NCBI GenBank assembly: GCA_029844215.1 | Contig: CM056740.1 | Coordinates: forward strand, 29,059,873-29,123,872 | Length of the DNA: 64,000 nt | DNA from: Przewalskia tangutica | Taxonomy: Eukaryota > Streptophyta > Magnoliopsida > Solanales > Solanaceae | Direction: 5' to 3' | Shown here: one piece after another, positions 9,946 to 20,065 of the stretch | Layout of the letters: every line of letters begins with the position of its first letter | Position numbering within the stretch: position 1 is the first letter of the stretch | Notes under the pieces: model-generated | The model's input: the letters and a program-made list of their open reading frames with translations, nothing else | Told to the model about the DNA's origin: nothing | The model's database searches: none | Position numbers and translations under genes: made by a program

Positions 9946-10700
9946 TCACGCAGCTCGCGGCATATCCTCGTTGTATCGGATAGTGCGCTCTGCCGTCGAT
10001 CGAGGATGAAATGATGTCGAGACTCACATGTGTCCCCAAACCCTTCTGGAAAGACCTCCAGAAGTTAGTAAATGGTGGGCTCCCTATCGAAATAATCGAC
10101 CTTTGGGACACCGTGCGACCTCACAATCTCCACGATGTACAATCTGGCGTAGTCCTCGGTAACGTCGTCTGGCCCGGAAGGAAATGGGCTGATTTCGTCG
10201 ACTGTCAACAATAACCCAAATGGAGTCGTACTTCCTCCGAGTGCGAGGTAACCTGTAACAAAGTCCATGTTGATCATCTCCCACTTCCAAGTCGGAATCT
10301 CGATAGGCGCAATAATCCACGGGCCTCTGGTGCTCGACCTTAACCTGCGGCAATTAGGACATTTGTGCAACAAAACCGCCACGTCCTCTTGAGCCATCCC
10401 ACCAATACAAACATCGAGGTCATGGTACATCTTGGTGCGACCGGATGAATAGAATATCGAGCACCGTGTGCCTCCCGAGAATCTGTCGAGTCACGCACAT
10501 CGGGAACACACAACCGGCCCTCAAATCTCGGCACCCAGTGGCTACCTCGAATAGACTCTTCTCCTCCCGAAGAGCTGCATCTCGATACCGTACCAACACT
10601 GGGTCCTCAAACTGTCGTCTCTTCACCTCATCAACGATGGGAGACTCGGCAACCTCACGAACCCGTACTCCACTATCGTCGGTATCGATCAATCGAACCC
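9946..10700 (-). pseudogene. Element A integrase zinc finger and core, multiply frameshifted
   Basis: Pieces in different frames: VRVREVAESPIVDEVKRRQF (about 10675-10610), ARYSIHP and HKCPNCRR from the HHCC finger, WKWEMINMDFVTGY with the first catalytic Asp, DYARLYIVEIVRSHGVPK near the second Asp, and FAYNNSYHSKI near the Glu. Domain order is normal. At least five frame changes break it; several coincide with places where A0 has CTG or CAG and A has a shortened form. Confidence 0.8.
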
Positions 10701-10709
10701 CAAGGCTCG

Positions 10710-11192
10710 CTAACTGGTGAATCGGCGGACCGTATCTGTCTCTCTGCTTATACGATAGGCTCCCCGTGACCCTACGACTCGAGGCATCGGCAACTCGTTG
10801 GCCTTCCCCGGATGGTATAGAATATCAACATCATAATCTTTCAACAACTCTAACCACCGTCTCTGTCTCAAGTTCAGCTCCCTCTGCCTGAAGATATACT
10901 GGAGGCTCTTGTGGTCTGTAAAAATATCCACATGAACCCCATATAAATAATGTCTCCAAATCTTCAAGGCATGTATAACTGCGGCCAACTCTAAGTCATG
11001 GGTAGGGTAATTCCTCTCATGCTTCCGTAACTGTCGGCAAGCATAGGCTATAACCTTGCCGTGCTGCATCAAAACACACCCTAACCCGATACCCGAGGCA
11101 TCACAATAGATCACGTATCCGTCTAACCCCTCCGGAAGAGTAAGAACTGGAGCCGTAGTCAACCTTTCGCAAAGCGGAAACCACCGCCGCAA
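10710..11192 (-). pseudogene. Element A RNase H domain, near intact
   Basis: The translation includes RLTTAPVLTLPEGLDGYV, IYCDASGIGLGCVLMQ (first catalytic Asp), HERNYPTHDLELAAVIHALK (Glu), FTDHKSLQYIF (Asp) and HPGKANELPMPRVVGSRGA, where the expected ADALSR with the last Asp is destroyed by a frameshift. It follows RT directly, as in all Ty3/gypsy elements. The corresponding domain in A0 is the one split by the insertion of A. Confidence 0.86.
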
Positions 11193-11900
11193 GCCTCGTC
11201 GCTGGAACTTGGCCGCTCGAGTCGACCCTAGTCAGCGGTCTTTGAAATCGAAAAGCGCTCTACAAACCTCACGATAATACCGCCACTAAGCTGCGCACCG
11301 GTCGGAGTAGTAGGTCTCGGCCAAGACTTGCGCCTCAATCTTAGCGGTATCCACGCGCGAACACCATCGCCCGATAATATGCCCCGGGAATGCCACGAGG
11401 CCAACCAAAACTCACACTTGGAGAACTTGGCGAATAAATGCGATTCCGAGAACCCCGAAATCTGCCTCGCCAGTGCGCATGCTCTGCTCTGTCCGCGAAT
11501 AAACCAGGATGTCATCGATGAATACTATCACAAATGTCTCCAAAAATGGCTTGAACACCCGGTTCATCAAATCCATAAATATCGATGGAGCGTTGGTCAA
11601 ACCGAAAGACATAACCCTGAACTCATAGTGCCCATACCGGGTCCTGAATGCAGTCTTTGGGATATCTGCCTCTCGAACTCGAACCTGATGATAACCAGAC
11701 CGCAGGTCTATCTTTGAGAAACACCTCGCACCCTGCAACTAGTCAAACAAATCATCAATCCTGGGGAGGGGGTACCTATTCTTAATGGTTACCTTATTCA
11801 GCTGCCTGTAGTCAACACACATACGCAGCGTCCCATCCTTCTTCTTCACAAACAATACCGCGCTCCCGGGGAGATACACTAGGCGATAAAGCCTTTTTCG
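11193..11900 (-). pseudogene. Element A reverse transcriptase, frameshifted
   Basis: FSKIDLRSGYHQVRV, YGHYEFRVMSFGLTNAP and the active-site FIDDILVYSR (a variant of YxDD) read in one frame at 11738-11490. The thumb (LFAKFSKCEFWLAS) follows in another frame and is degraded. A GC-rich complementary frame of 129 residues at 11328-11717 is a shadow. The enzyme would copy element RNA into cDNA in the virus-like particle, but this copy cannot encode it as written. Confidence 0.87.
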
Positions 11901-12648
11901 GCAAATCTTTGGTGGTCCTTGACTCCCTCAACTCGGCGGTGCCGTCTGTATGGCGGAATGGAAATAGGTCGAGTGTCCGCAACGTGTCAATACAAAACTC
12001 AATCTCCTCTCGGGAGGATACGGAAGATCATCAGGAACACATCCGAAACTCCCTAACCACGCATGATCAAGAAGCGCACCTCGGCCTGCGTATCAAATAC
12101 CGAACCGGATGATAGATGTAACCGCTTCGCACCATCTTCCTAGCCTTGAGGTAAGAAATAAACCTACCCGCCGGCTGTTGTGTTGCCCTCCACTCGATAA
12201 GCGGCTCGCCAGAAACCGAACCGAACCAACTGTCCCTACGATCAGCGTTGGCATAACAAGAAGCCAACCATCCATACCATAATGACATCAAAATCTGTCA
12301 TCTCTAACTCTATCAAGTCTGCAAGTCGGCGATCGTAAATGAATACCTGACAACCTCTATACACCCGCCTAACACCGATCACCATCGCGTAGCCACCTCA
12401 AACGGCTCTATCGACACCGGCTCTATCCCGATTCTACCCGCAATAAGAGGGGATACATAGGACAAGGTAGAACCTGGATCTATCAAAGCATAAACATCAC
12501 AGCCTGAAATCAGTAATGTACCTGTGACGACGTCAGGGGAAGCCTCCTGATCCTGGCGGCTGGATAGAGAATATATGCGGTTTTTGTGGACCGCTAGAAC
12601 TAGAACCACCACCACGACCTCTACGCGACTGCCGGTCGTGAGTACCAC
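11901..12648 (-). pseudogene. Element A aspartic protease and start of RT, frameshifted
   Basis: DVYALIDPGSTLSYVSPLIA at about 12585 is the active-site region, with DPG in place of the usual DTG/DSG, as in A0. The second half (relatives read FDVIMGMDWLASCYANVDCR) survives in shifted frames at 12291-12067 as YGWLASCYANADRR, followed by SYLKARKMV. PPYRMAPAEL-like RT start sequence is degraded near 11940. The protease would process Gag-Pol. Confidence 0.8.
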
Positions 12649-13876
12649 GCCTCGGGCGCATACCCTGAAGGAGAAGAAGACCCGGCAAGCGATCCGTCGG
12701 GTGTCTTGTACTACCCATCTTTGCCTCTAGATGGACAATCTCTCTTCAAATGGCCCTGCTGGCCACACGAGTAACAAGCTCCCGAAGCTCTGCGACACTC
12801 GCCCTGGTGAAACCTACCGCATCGAGCACACTGAGGTGTGGGTGGTCCCGATCGGTGACGGTTCCTGCCTCCCTAAAATCCTGTAGTCTCGGGCCACGAC
12901 TGCTCTCGACCGACTGGATCGGACCTCTTGCGAGAAACCGTGACGGAGCACTCTCTGCTGGCTGGAATGTGGACCTACTCTGCTGAGAACGTCCGCCTCG
13001 AAACTACCCCGAGACCACGATGTCACAGCCTCTTGGGCTGGCCTGCGTCAATCTGGTCCTCCCTTTCTCTATCCTCTATCCCCTGAGCATAGGCCTGCAT
13101 CCTAGCAATGTCCATACCGGGCTGAAGAGCCACCCCCAAGCATGCTGTAATCATATGACGGTCTAGCCCCATCACATAACGATGAACTCTATCCGCCATG
13201 CTAGCTACAATAGTATGCGCATGCACAGCCAGAGTCAAACTCAGCTATACTCACGATAGTCCTCGTTACGCCTCGAGGTCAAAAATCTGTCTGCGGGCTC
13301 TCCTCATCTCAGGAGGCAAAAAGTGATCCATGAAAGCCTCTGAAAACTCCTCCCAAACAGCTGGAAGAGCAGCATCACCTCTCGAAAGCAACCACGACTC
13401 AAACCAGTTCAACGCAATATCGCGCAACCGGTAAGAGGCTAGTGTAACAGACTCTGTCTCTGAAGCCCTAAGAACCTGCATGGTCCGCTGTAGCTGTCGA
13501 ACGAACTCCTGCGGATCCTCATCAGACCTCGAACCATAAAACTCAGGTGGATGACATCCCAGAAAATCCCTAATCCATGCCCGGCTCTAGGGTGGTTTGC
13601 TGCTCTGCCGTGCCGGCTACTATATTGGTCAATAACTGAATCTGCTCCCCGTAGTCTCTATACTCGGTGGTGGGAAGGCTGGAGAGTGCAGTGCGGAACC
13701 TCTGGAGCTACTGCCGCTCTCGGCTCCTCTAAAACTGCAGGCGTGGCTGAACTCGCCGACCCGCCTACTACCTCAGGCATAGTCTGTGCCTGAGCCCGTG
13801 TAACCCTCTGAGTACCGCTAGCAGCTCCTGCTGCTGCCTTGCCCTTCTGGGCCCTGGTAGCCTTCCGTGGAGGCAT
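12649..13876 (-). pseudogene. Element A gag (capsid and CCHC zinc knuckle), frameshifted
   Basis: The start is MPPRKATRAQKGKAAAGAAS at 13876, the first ATG after the leader. Capsid pieces: VLRASETESVTLASYRLRDI and HFLPPEMRRARRQIFDL at 13481-13266, and DRVHRYVMGLDRH at 13238-13023. The CCHC knuckle reads CYSCGQQGHLKRDC at about 12778-12730 and is intact. Gag would form the particle and bind RNA through the knuckle. At least four frame changes separate these parts. Confidence 0.86.
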
Positions 13877-14083
13877 AGTTGTTTCATAAGAAGAGGTCAG
13901 AGAGGATTCAACCTAATAAGACAGCTCTAATGCACGATCTCAGAGAGAGAAGAATGGAAACCAATCCTAAATGTCCTGCAGCCTCCTGATTATAGATGTG
14001 GTGCACAACACACCGATAATCAAGACTCTACTAGACACGGTCTGTAGACACTTTTCGAGGACTAACTGCTCTGATACCACTTT
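13877..14083 (-). other. Element A leader with primer-binding site at 14067-14079
   Basis: The primer site reads TGGTATCAGAGCA on the minus strand, four bases from the LTR. The leader between it and gag (phrases AGTAGAGTCTTGATTATCGG, GTGTGTTGTGCACCACATC, AGGATTGGTTTCCATTCTTC) is shared by all elements here, including those without pol. That fits a packaging or dimerisation role, which is inference. A 61-residue plus-strand frame over it recurs in several copies but is not a gene. Confidence 0.85.
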
Positions 14084-16925
14084 TGTCACGACCCGACCCC
14101 GGGCCGCGACTGGTGCCCTACCTGGGCACCCCGTTCAGGTATACATCAGAGAATAGCAGCGGAACATACACAACATAAACACATGTGTAAATAATATACA
14201 ACACAGGCTAGCCGATAAGGCCGCCTTCCATAATATAAACAAAGTCAAAAGTACAACTTTACAACTCAGTTCTTATAGCCCAACCACATATGTGAATACA
14301 GACCTCTAGGAATAACAACTGTGGCGGTACAGGGCCCCGTCATACCCCTGAATGTACATAAATCTACAACATCAGGGAAAAATTGTACCAAAAGAAAGAC
14401 AAGCCTCCGGAGAATGGAGCTTCCGATGTCTGATAAGCGATCCTAAGAGTGAGGACCCGCCACACCTTACCACTTCCTGCGGCGTGAGCGGCCCAGGAAG
14501 AAATTCGATCTGTGATATGTACTAAGTATGTAAAACTGGAAGGTACTGTAATTGCAATGTAAGTTTAAAATAAAGCCGGAGACATGTATGATAACAAAAT
14601 TACAGTACACAGTGCCTTACTAACAATGAGAGTAAATCAAGAGAATACGTACAACATCATAATAGCAGTCTCGCAATCAAATCATGGGTAGTGAACCCAT
14701 AAAAACAGGTGGTATAACATCTTGGGGTTCTTACCCCTCATTTATATTCTTACCCTAAAGCATGTGGTATAACGTCTTGGGGGTTTGCCCCTCATTTATA
14801 CTCTTACCCTGAAGAAGATAGTAACGCAGGTGGTATAACGTCTTGGGGGCTTACCCCTCATTTATACTCTTATCCTGGAGAAGGTGGTATAGCGTCTTGG
14901 GGGTTTGCCCCTCACTGATACTCTTACCCTATCTCAAAACCAGCCGTCATACAATAATTAAGCAAGTTAGCAATCCCCCTAACTTCTTATTAGTCTTATT
15001 CATCTACACTCTCATTTTAGTTTACTTAAGGCACTATCATGTCTTTTATAAGAATCCGGGAATTTAACCCCAAGTACCACGTACTTCTACTCTTTAAAAA
15101 CAAATGACTCTTTTTAGTAGAAAACTTCCAAGACACTATTAACCATAGTATCAAGTCCAAATTACATTTCAAGGCAAGTCACAATACCTTTAGAATTAAA
15201 GTAGGTTTCTAAATCAAGTGACTCCTTTTCTTGTTAAAACCTTAGGCAATTGATACCTTAAAATCAATTTGCCCTTCATTAACACAAGCCATTTACCTTT
15301 GCATAAAGTCAATATAACCAACTCCCCATAAAGTCGTTATATTCACTTTATACTTTAGTCAAGTACATTTTTCTATCCAAGGGACTTATACGATTAAAAC
15401 GACACAAGTATCACATACTTTAAATCCCTTCAAGTCCCTTAACTTTACTAAGACTTAAGACATCCTTAATATTTTCAAAGAAGTGAGTTAACTTCCTAAC
15501 TCACCCGACTTGGCATTTTATAAGGCTAGTAAGGAATGTCAAAGTCTTGTACGTCTACCGTACTATATACGCGAAACTAGTCATGCTCAAAAGATAGGAA
15601 AAAGTTCTACATACCTCGTCGGGTCAAATCACTTGCCAAGTACAAAGTCCCGCCCGTAGTATGTCAACCTATAATATTCACAATACGTCTATTAAAGCCT
15701 TACTTCAATCGTAGAATATTATAAGTGTTAAGTCTCTATATTCTACGGAAAATCGGACAGCACCTCCTTTGTTTTCACTTACTTTGCCACCTTTTTCAAG
15801 GCCGAAATACAATAACCAAACAGCCCCAATTGGCTCACAATTATATAGAAGGTAGTCCAATACAAATGAATAACAAACTAATACAAACTACAAGTCCAAA
15901 TTCGGCCACCTTGAGTTCAACAATACCAATTCTTATCCAATTTCCATTTCAATCCAAATTGGTAGCATAACATGATATCAAGTCGCATTTGATTATAATA
16001 ACCAAAATCTTTAAGTAAGTAACATGCGACGATTTCTAAAAACGACCAACTAGTAATCCAATTTTCAAGTGGCTTGTATAACATTTCGGATTTAGCTACA
16101 AGCAAACCATAATACTTATAACTTCAACCTATCAATCTTCATGCTAGCAACAAGTAAAGCTAACAACAACAATATAAATATGTAATCTTGTAACACCTTT
16201 AAAAGAACAAGATTATACCTCAATGATTCTTAATCCAACTCCAATCCGAAGTCGCTCCTTAGTAGTTTATAGCCCCTCCAAGACACTTCAAACCGCTTGT
16301 TGAGACCCTTAGAACAACACCAACAATTATCCTTCAAATCTCCAAACAAAACCTAGAAAGACCATTAGGTTTTCGTTTTGCGACTAACCCGTAAACCATC
16401 TTTTTCCAAGATTTTTCTATTGAGATATGTTTACACTACACATAAGAACCTTGGTTTAACGTGTGGAATCAAATGGACAAGAAACGAAAATTCTTTCTTT
16501 TTTTCCTTAGTGAACCCGAGACCTCACTAGTGAGTTCTTCAAATTTTGTGTAATTTTTCTAAGTGTTAAGTCCTCTCTTGCTACTAGTATTATATATAGG
16601 GTATTGGAGGGTCAAGATATACACAAATGTGAGGCTTGGATGTGGTCTTACAAAAGATCAAGACTTATTGACCTTTTGACTTAGTCAAATTTCTCATGCT
16701 ACACATGTTGCAAGACTTGGTCCAATGACCCTCTTGCCCTTGCACATTTCGACCAAGGCATCATCTAAGGGGGGGTGACACGTGTCGCCCTCCCATTCGT
16801 CACAATAATACATTTTCCGACAATTCCATAATTTCCGATAAACTTTTTTACAAGTCTAAAATCTTACCACTTGTGAGTTCTTACTAACGTTCTTAAAACA
16901 TGTCCTGCAAATACGGGGTGTAACA
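14084..16925 (-). repeat. 5' LTR of element A
   Basis: It starts TGTCACGACCCGACCCCG and ends ATACGGGGTGTAACA, followed by TSD GTGGG. It is the partner of 6248-9071 and nearly identical over its AT-rich two thirds. GACACGTGTC is at 16777-16786. Variant sites include CCAGCC here against CCGGCC in the partner, AACTGGAAGG against AGCGGAAGG, and TAGCAGTC against TAGCGGTC. No gene is inside; the 60-80-residue frames are LTR shadows. Confidence 0.95.
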
Positions 16926-16930
16926 GTGGG
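16926..16930. repeat. Target-site duplication GTGGG, right copy (element A)
   Basis: It matches 6243-6247. Joining A0 sequence across the two copies gives one continuous RNase H reading frame. Confidence 0.95.
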
Positions 16931-17707
16931 GTAGTTCCTCTCATGCTTCTTAAGCTGTCGGGATGCGTACGCTATAACCTTGCCCTGTTGCATCAACACA
17001 CATCCCAGCCCGATGTCTGACGCATCACAATACACCACATAACCGTCTAGGCCCTCCGGAAGAGTAAGAACTGGGGCGGTCGTCAGCCTCTCCTTCAGTA
17101 ACTGGAAACCCTGCTCACAAGCATCAGTCCACTGAAACTTAGCTCCCTTCTGAGTCAGCTTAGTCAAAGGTGCCGAAATAGAAGCAAACTTCTCCACGAA
17201 CCTCCGATAGTAACCTGCAAGGCCCAGAAAGCTGCGCACCTCTGTCGGAGTAGTAGGTCTAGGCCAACTCCTGACTGCCTCGATCTTGGCCGTATCCACC
17301 CGAATACCATCGGCCCCGACAATGTGCCCAAGAAAAGCCACCGAAGCCAACCAAAACTCACATTTGGAAAACTTGGCGTATAATTGCTGGTCCTGGAGAA
17401 CTCTCAGCACAGTCCTCAAATGCTCCGAATGCTCCTGCTCTGAGCGGGAATAAACCAAGATGTCATCAATGAATACTATCACAAACTTATCCAAAAATGG
17501 CTTGAACACTCGGTTCATCAAATCCATAAATACTGCCGGAGCATTGGTCAAACCGAAAGACATAACCCTAAACTCATAGTGCCCGTACCGGGTCCGGAAT
17601 GCAGTCCTAGGGACATCCGCCTCTCTGACTCGCACCTGATGATAGCCCGATCGCAGATCAATCTTGGAGAAACATCTACTTTGCACCTTGGTCGAACAAA
17701 TCATCAA
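16931..17707 (-). pseudogene. A0 reverse transcriptase palm to RNase H N-terminal half
   Basis: About 260 codons in one frame. FSKIDLRSGYHQ is at residues 13-24, RVMSFGLTNAP at 47-57, the active site VFIDDILVYS at 78-87, connection motifs FLGHIVGADGI at 125-135 and FLGLAGYYRRFVEKF at 160-174, then RNase H YCDASDIGLGCVLM at 226-239 and HERNYPT at the right edge of element A. The first ten residues are out of frame relative to relatives. This is the best preserved RT in the window. Confidence 0.9.
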
Positions 17708-17728
17708 TCACAGGAAGGGTATCTGTTC

Positions 17729-18538
17729 TTAATAGTCACCTTGTTCACCGCTGTAATCAACACACGTGCGTGGCGTCCGTCCCTTCTTTTCACGAACAAT
17801 CTGGTGCTCCCGGGGAGAAACACTAGGCCTGATGAAGCCCTTCTCCAGCAAATCTCTCAGCTGGTCCTTCAACTCTCTCAACTCGGCAGGTGCCATTCTG
17901 TATGGCGGAATGGATATAGGCCGAGTGTCTGGCAGCACATCGATACAAAACTCTATCTCCCTCTCAGGAGGGATACCCGGGAGGTCGTCTGGGAACTCTC
18001 TGACTACTGGAACTGACTGAAAATCTGATACCGCAGCCTTAGTATCAAACACCCGGATGAGATGGTAGATATACCCCTTCTGCACCATCTTCCTAGCCTT
18101 GAGGTAAGAAATAAACCTACCCCTCGGCGACACAGTGTTCCCCTCCCACTCAATAACCGGCTCCCCAGGAAACTGGAACCGTACCAACCTCGCCCTGCAG
18201 TCCACATTGGCGTAGCAAGAAGCTAGCCAATCCATACCCATGATCACATCGAAATCAGTCATATCCAACTCTATCAAGTCGGCTAGGGTCTGACGACTGC
18301 ATAAAGTCACTGGGCAAGCCCTATATACCCGCCGAGCTACCACCGAATCACCCACTGGCGTAGCTACCTCGAAAGGGTCTATGGACTCAGGCTCTATCCC
18401 TATCCTACTGGCAATAAGGGGAGATATATAGGACAGAGTAGAACCCGGATCTATCAAGGCATACACGTCACAACAAGAAACTGATAAAGTACCTGTGACG
18501 ACATCCGGTGATGCCTCCTGGTCCTGTCGGCTGGACAA
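17729..18538 (-). pseudogene. A0 aspartic protease and N-terminal RT (fingers)
   Basis: 269 codons. Protease: VYALIDPGSTLSYISPLIA at 25-43 (catalytic Asp30, DPG variant) and FDVIMGMDWLASCYANVDC at 96-114. RT begins about 180 with FPDDLPGIPPEREIEF, then PISIPPYRMAPAELRELKDQ and LLEKGFIRPSVSP. The frame fails after about residue 245, where relatives read GAPVLFVKKKDGTLRMCIDY. A loss of bases near 17800-17720 separates this from the RT palm. Confidence 0.9.
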
Positions 18539-19878
18539 GGCATAAATGCGGTTCTGAGGACCGCTAGAACTAGGACCCCTGCCACGACCTCTGCCGCGAC
18601 CTGCTGTTCCCTGAGCACCACGCCTCGGGCGATGGCAGTAGGTGAAGAAGACCCGGCGAAAGACCCTGTAGGCTGACCCCTACCATCTGCGCTGCCTCTG
18701 GTCGGACAGGCTCTCGCATAGTGACCCTGCTGGCCGCAAGTGTAGCAAACTCCCGAGGTAGTATCACAACTCCCAGAATGGAATCTACCACATCGGACAC
18801 ACTGAGAGGACCTCGACCGGTTAGCACCCCTGCTACCCTGGAAGTCCAAATCACAGGGCCCCGATCGCCCCGAATACCCTGGCTGTCCTGAAGACGGTGT
18901 AGGAGTGCTCTGAGCTGGCTGTGGTGCAAATCTAGACTGCTGCTGAGGCCGTCCACCCCGAGAGCTACCAAAAGATCCTGCCGTCCTGGCCTTCTTCTGC
19001 TGCTGATATCTGTCGACCCGTCGGCCTCTACGCTCCTCGCACCCAAGTGCATGAGCCTGCATGCGGGCAATGTCCATGCCCGGCTGAAGAGCTACACCCG
19101 AGCAAGACTCTGCCAAATAATCATCTAGCCCGGTGACGTAGCGGTGCACCCTGTCCTCCATATCTGCTACCAACGCAGGGACATATCGAGCCAACGAGTC
19201 GAACTCCACGTTGTACTCCCGAACTGTGCGCCCTCTCTGCCTCAGCATCAAAAATCTGTCGGCCCGTGCTCTCCTCATCTGTGGCGGCAAGAAATGAGTG
19301 AGAAATGCCTCAGAGAACTCGTCCCATACTGCTGGAGGCGCATGCTCTCCCCGGGATAGCTCCCACGAATCAAACCAGTCGACTGCGGTATCACGCAGCC
19401 GATGCGAACCGAAGATCACGGACTCGGTCTCTGAAGCCTTGATCACTCTCATGATCCGTATGAATCGGATGAACTCCTGCGGATCATCCTCAGGCCTCGA
19501 CGTAGAACTCTGGCGGGCTACAACTCAGAAAATTCCGTAGCCTCAAACTATCTGACCTCGGGTGAACCACGAGTGCTCTTTGGGCCAGGCTGCTGCGTCC
19601 GGCCTATCTCATGTCCGCCACAATCACGGCTAATCGGGCCATCTCTGTAACCCATCTCCTCTGCTCCAGGCTGTGGGACTGGAGGCGCAGGTACTGTGGT
19701 CTCATCAGCCACTGCTGCGGCTCTAAACCCTGCTGGGGCTGGCGGCATCGTGGAACTCGCCGTCTGAGGTATCGCCTCGGGTATAGACTGGGCCTGGGCC
19801 CTCGTGGCCCTCTGTGTCCTACTAGCAGCTCCCTCGGCTGCCTTGCCCTTCTGGGCCCGGGTTGCCTTGCGGAGGCAT
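18454..19878 (-). pseudogene. A0 gag: capsid and CCHC zinc knuckle, frameshifted near both ends
   Basis: The ATG at 19878 starts MPP, then a lost base shifts frame. ATRAQKGKAAEGAASRTQRA continues in the frame of 19964-19548. The capsid core is one frame at 19452-18454: ASETESVIFGSHRLRDTAVD, FLPPQMRRARADRF, REYNVEFDSLARYVPALVAD, RVHRYVTGLDDYLAE. The CCHC knuckle CYTCGQQGHYARAC is at residues 236-249, preceded by a Gln/Ser/Pro-rich linker. The frame overlaps the protease frame by 85 bases, which reflects a frameshift; gag-pol in this clade is usually one frame. Confidence 0.88.
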
Positions 19879-20065
19879 AATCGGTGCAGAAGGAAATACG
19901 TTAGAGGGTCCAACTTATAACACGGCTCTAAGGCACGATCTCGAGTGAGAAGAATGGAAACCAATCCTAAATACCACTATAGCCTCACGATTATTGGTGT
20001 GGTGCACAACACACCGATAATCAAGACTCTACTAGATACGGTCGGAGACACTTTTCGAGGATTAA
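19879..20065 (-). other. A0 leader between gag and the D insertion
   Basis: It carries the same conserved leader as 13877-14066 (GTGGTGCACAACACACCGAT and flanks) and stops at ATTAA (20061-20065), the duplicated target of element D. The primer site that belongs to it lies 9.8 kb away at 29853. Confidence 0.85.

Larger units (their letters stand above)
6248..16925 (-). mobile_element. Element A: full-length Tekay-like Ty3/gypsy chromovirus
   Basis: Two LTRs of about 2.8 kb flank a 5.0-kb interior holding, right to left, primer site, gag, protease, RT, RNase H, integrase and chromodomain, then a polypurine tract. It has a 5-bp TSD (GTGGG). The long AT-rich LTR stretches (7081-8950 and 14936-16800) are almost identical, which points to a recent insertion, yet the coding region is cut into many frames. 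It belongs to the same lineage as its host A0, which it resembles in every protein domain. Confidence 0.94.

Noticed and set aside
11328..11717. 129-codon plus-strand frame
   Set aside because: Exact antisense of the RT active-site region of element A; the minus strand carries the conserved motifs.
13971..14156. 61-codon plus frame repeated at 26731 and partly at 51300 (starts MSCSLLIIDVVHNTPI)
   Set aside because: It is the reverse complement of the conserved leader plus LTR edge; conservation is due to the leader, not to a peptide.
17579..18016. 145-codon plus-strand frame
   Set aside because: Antisense of A0 RT; a shadow.
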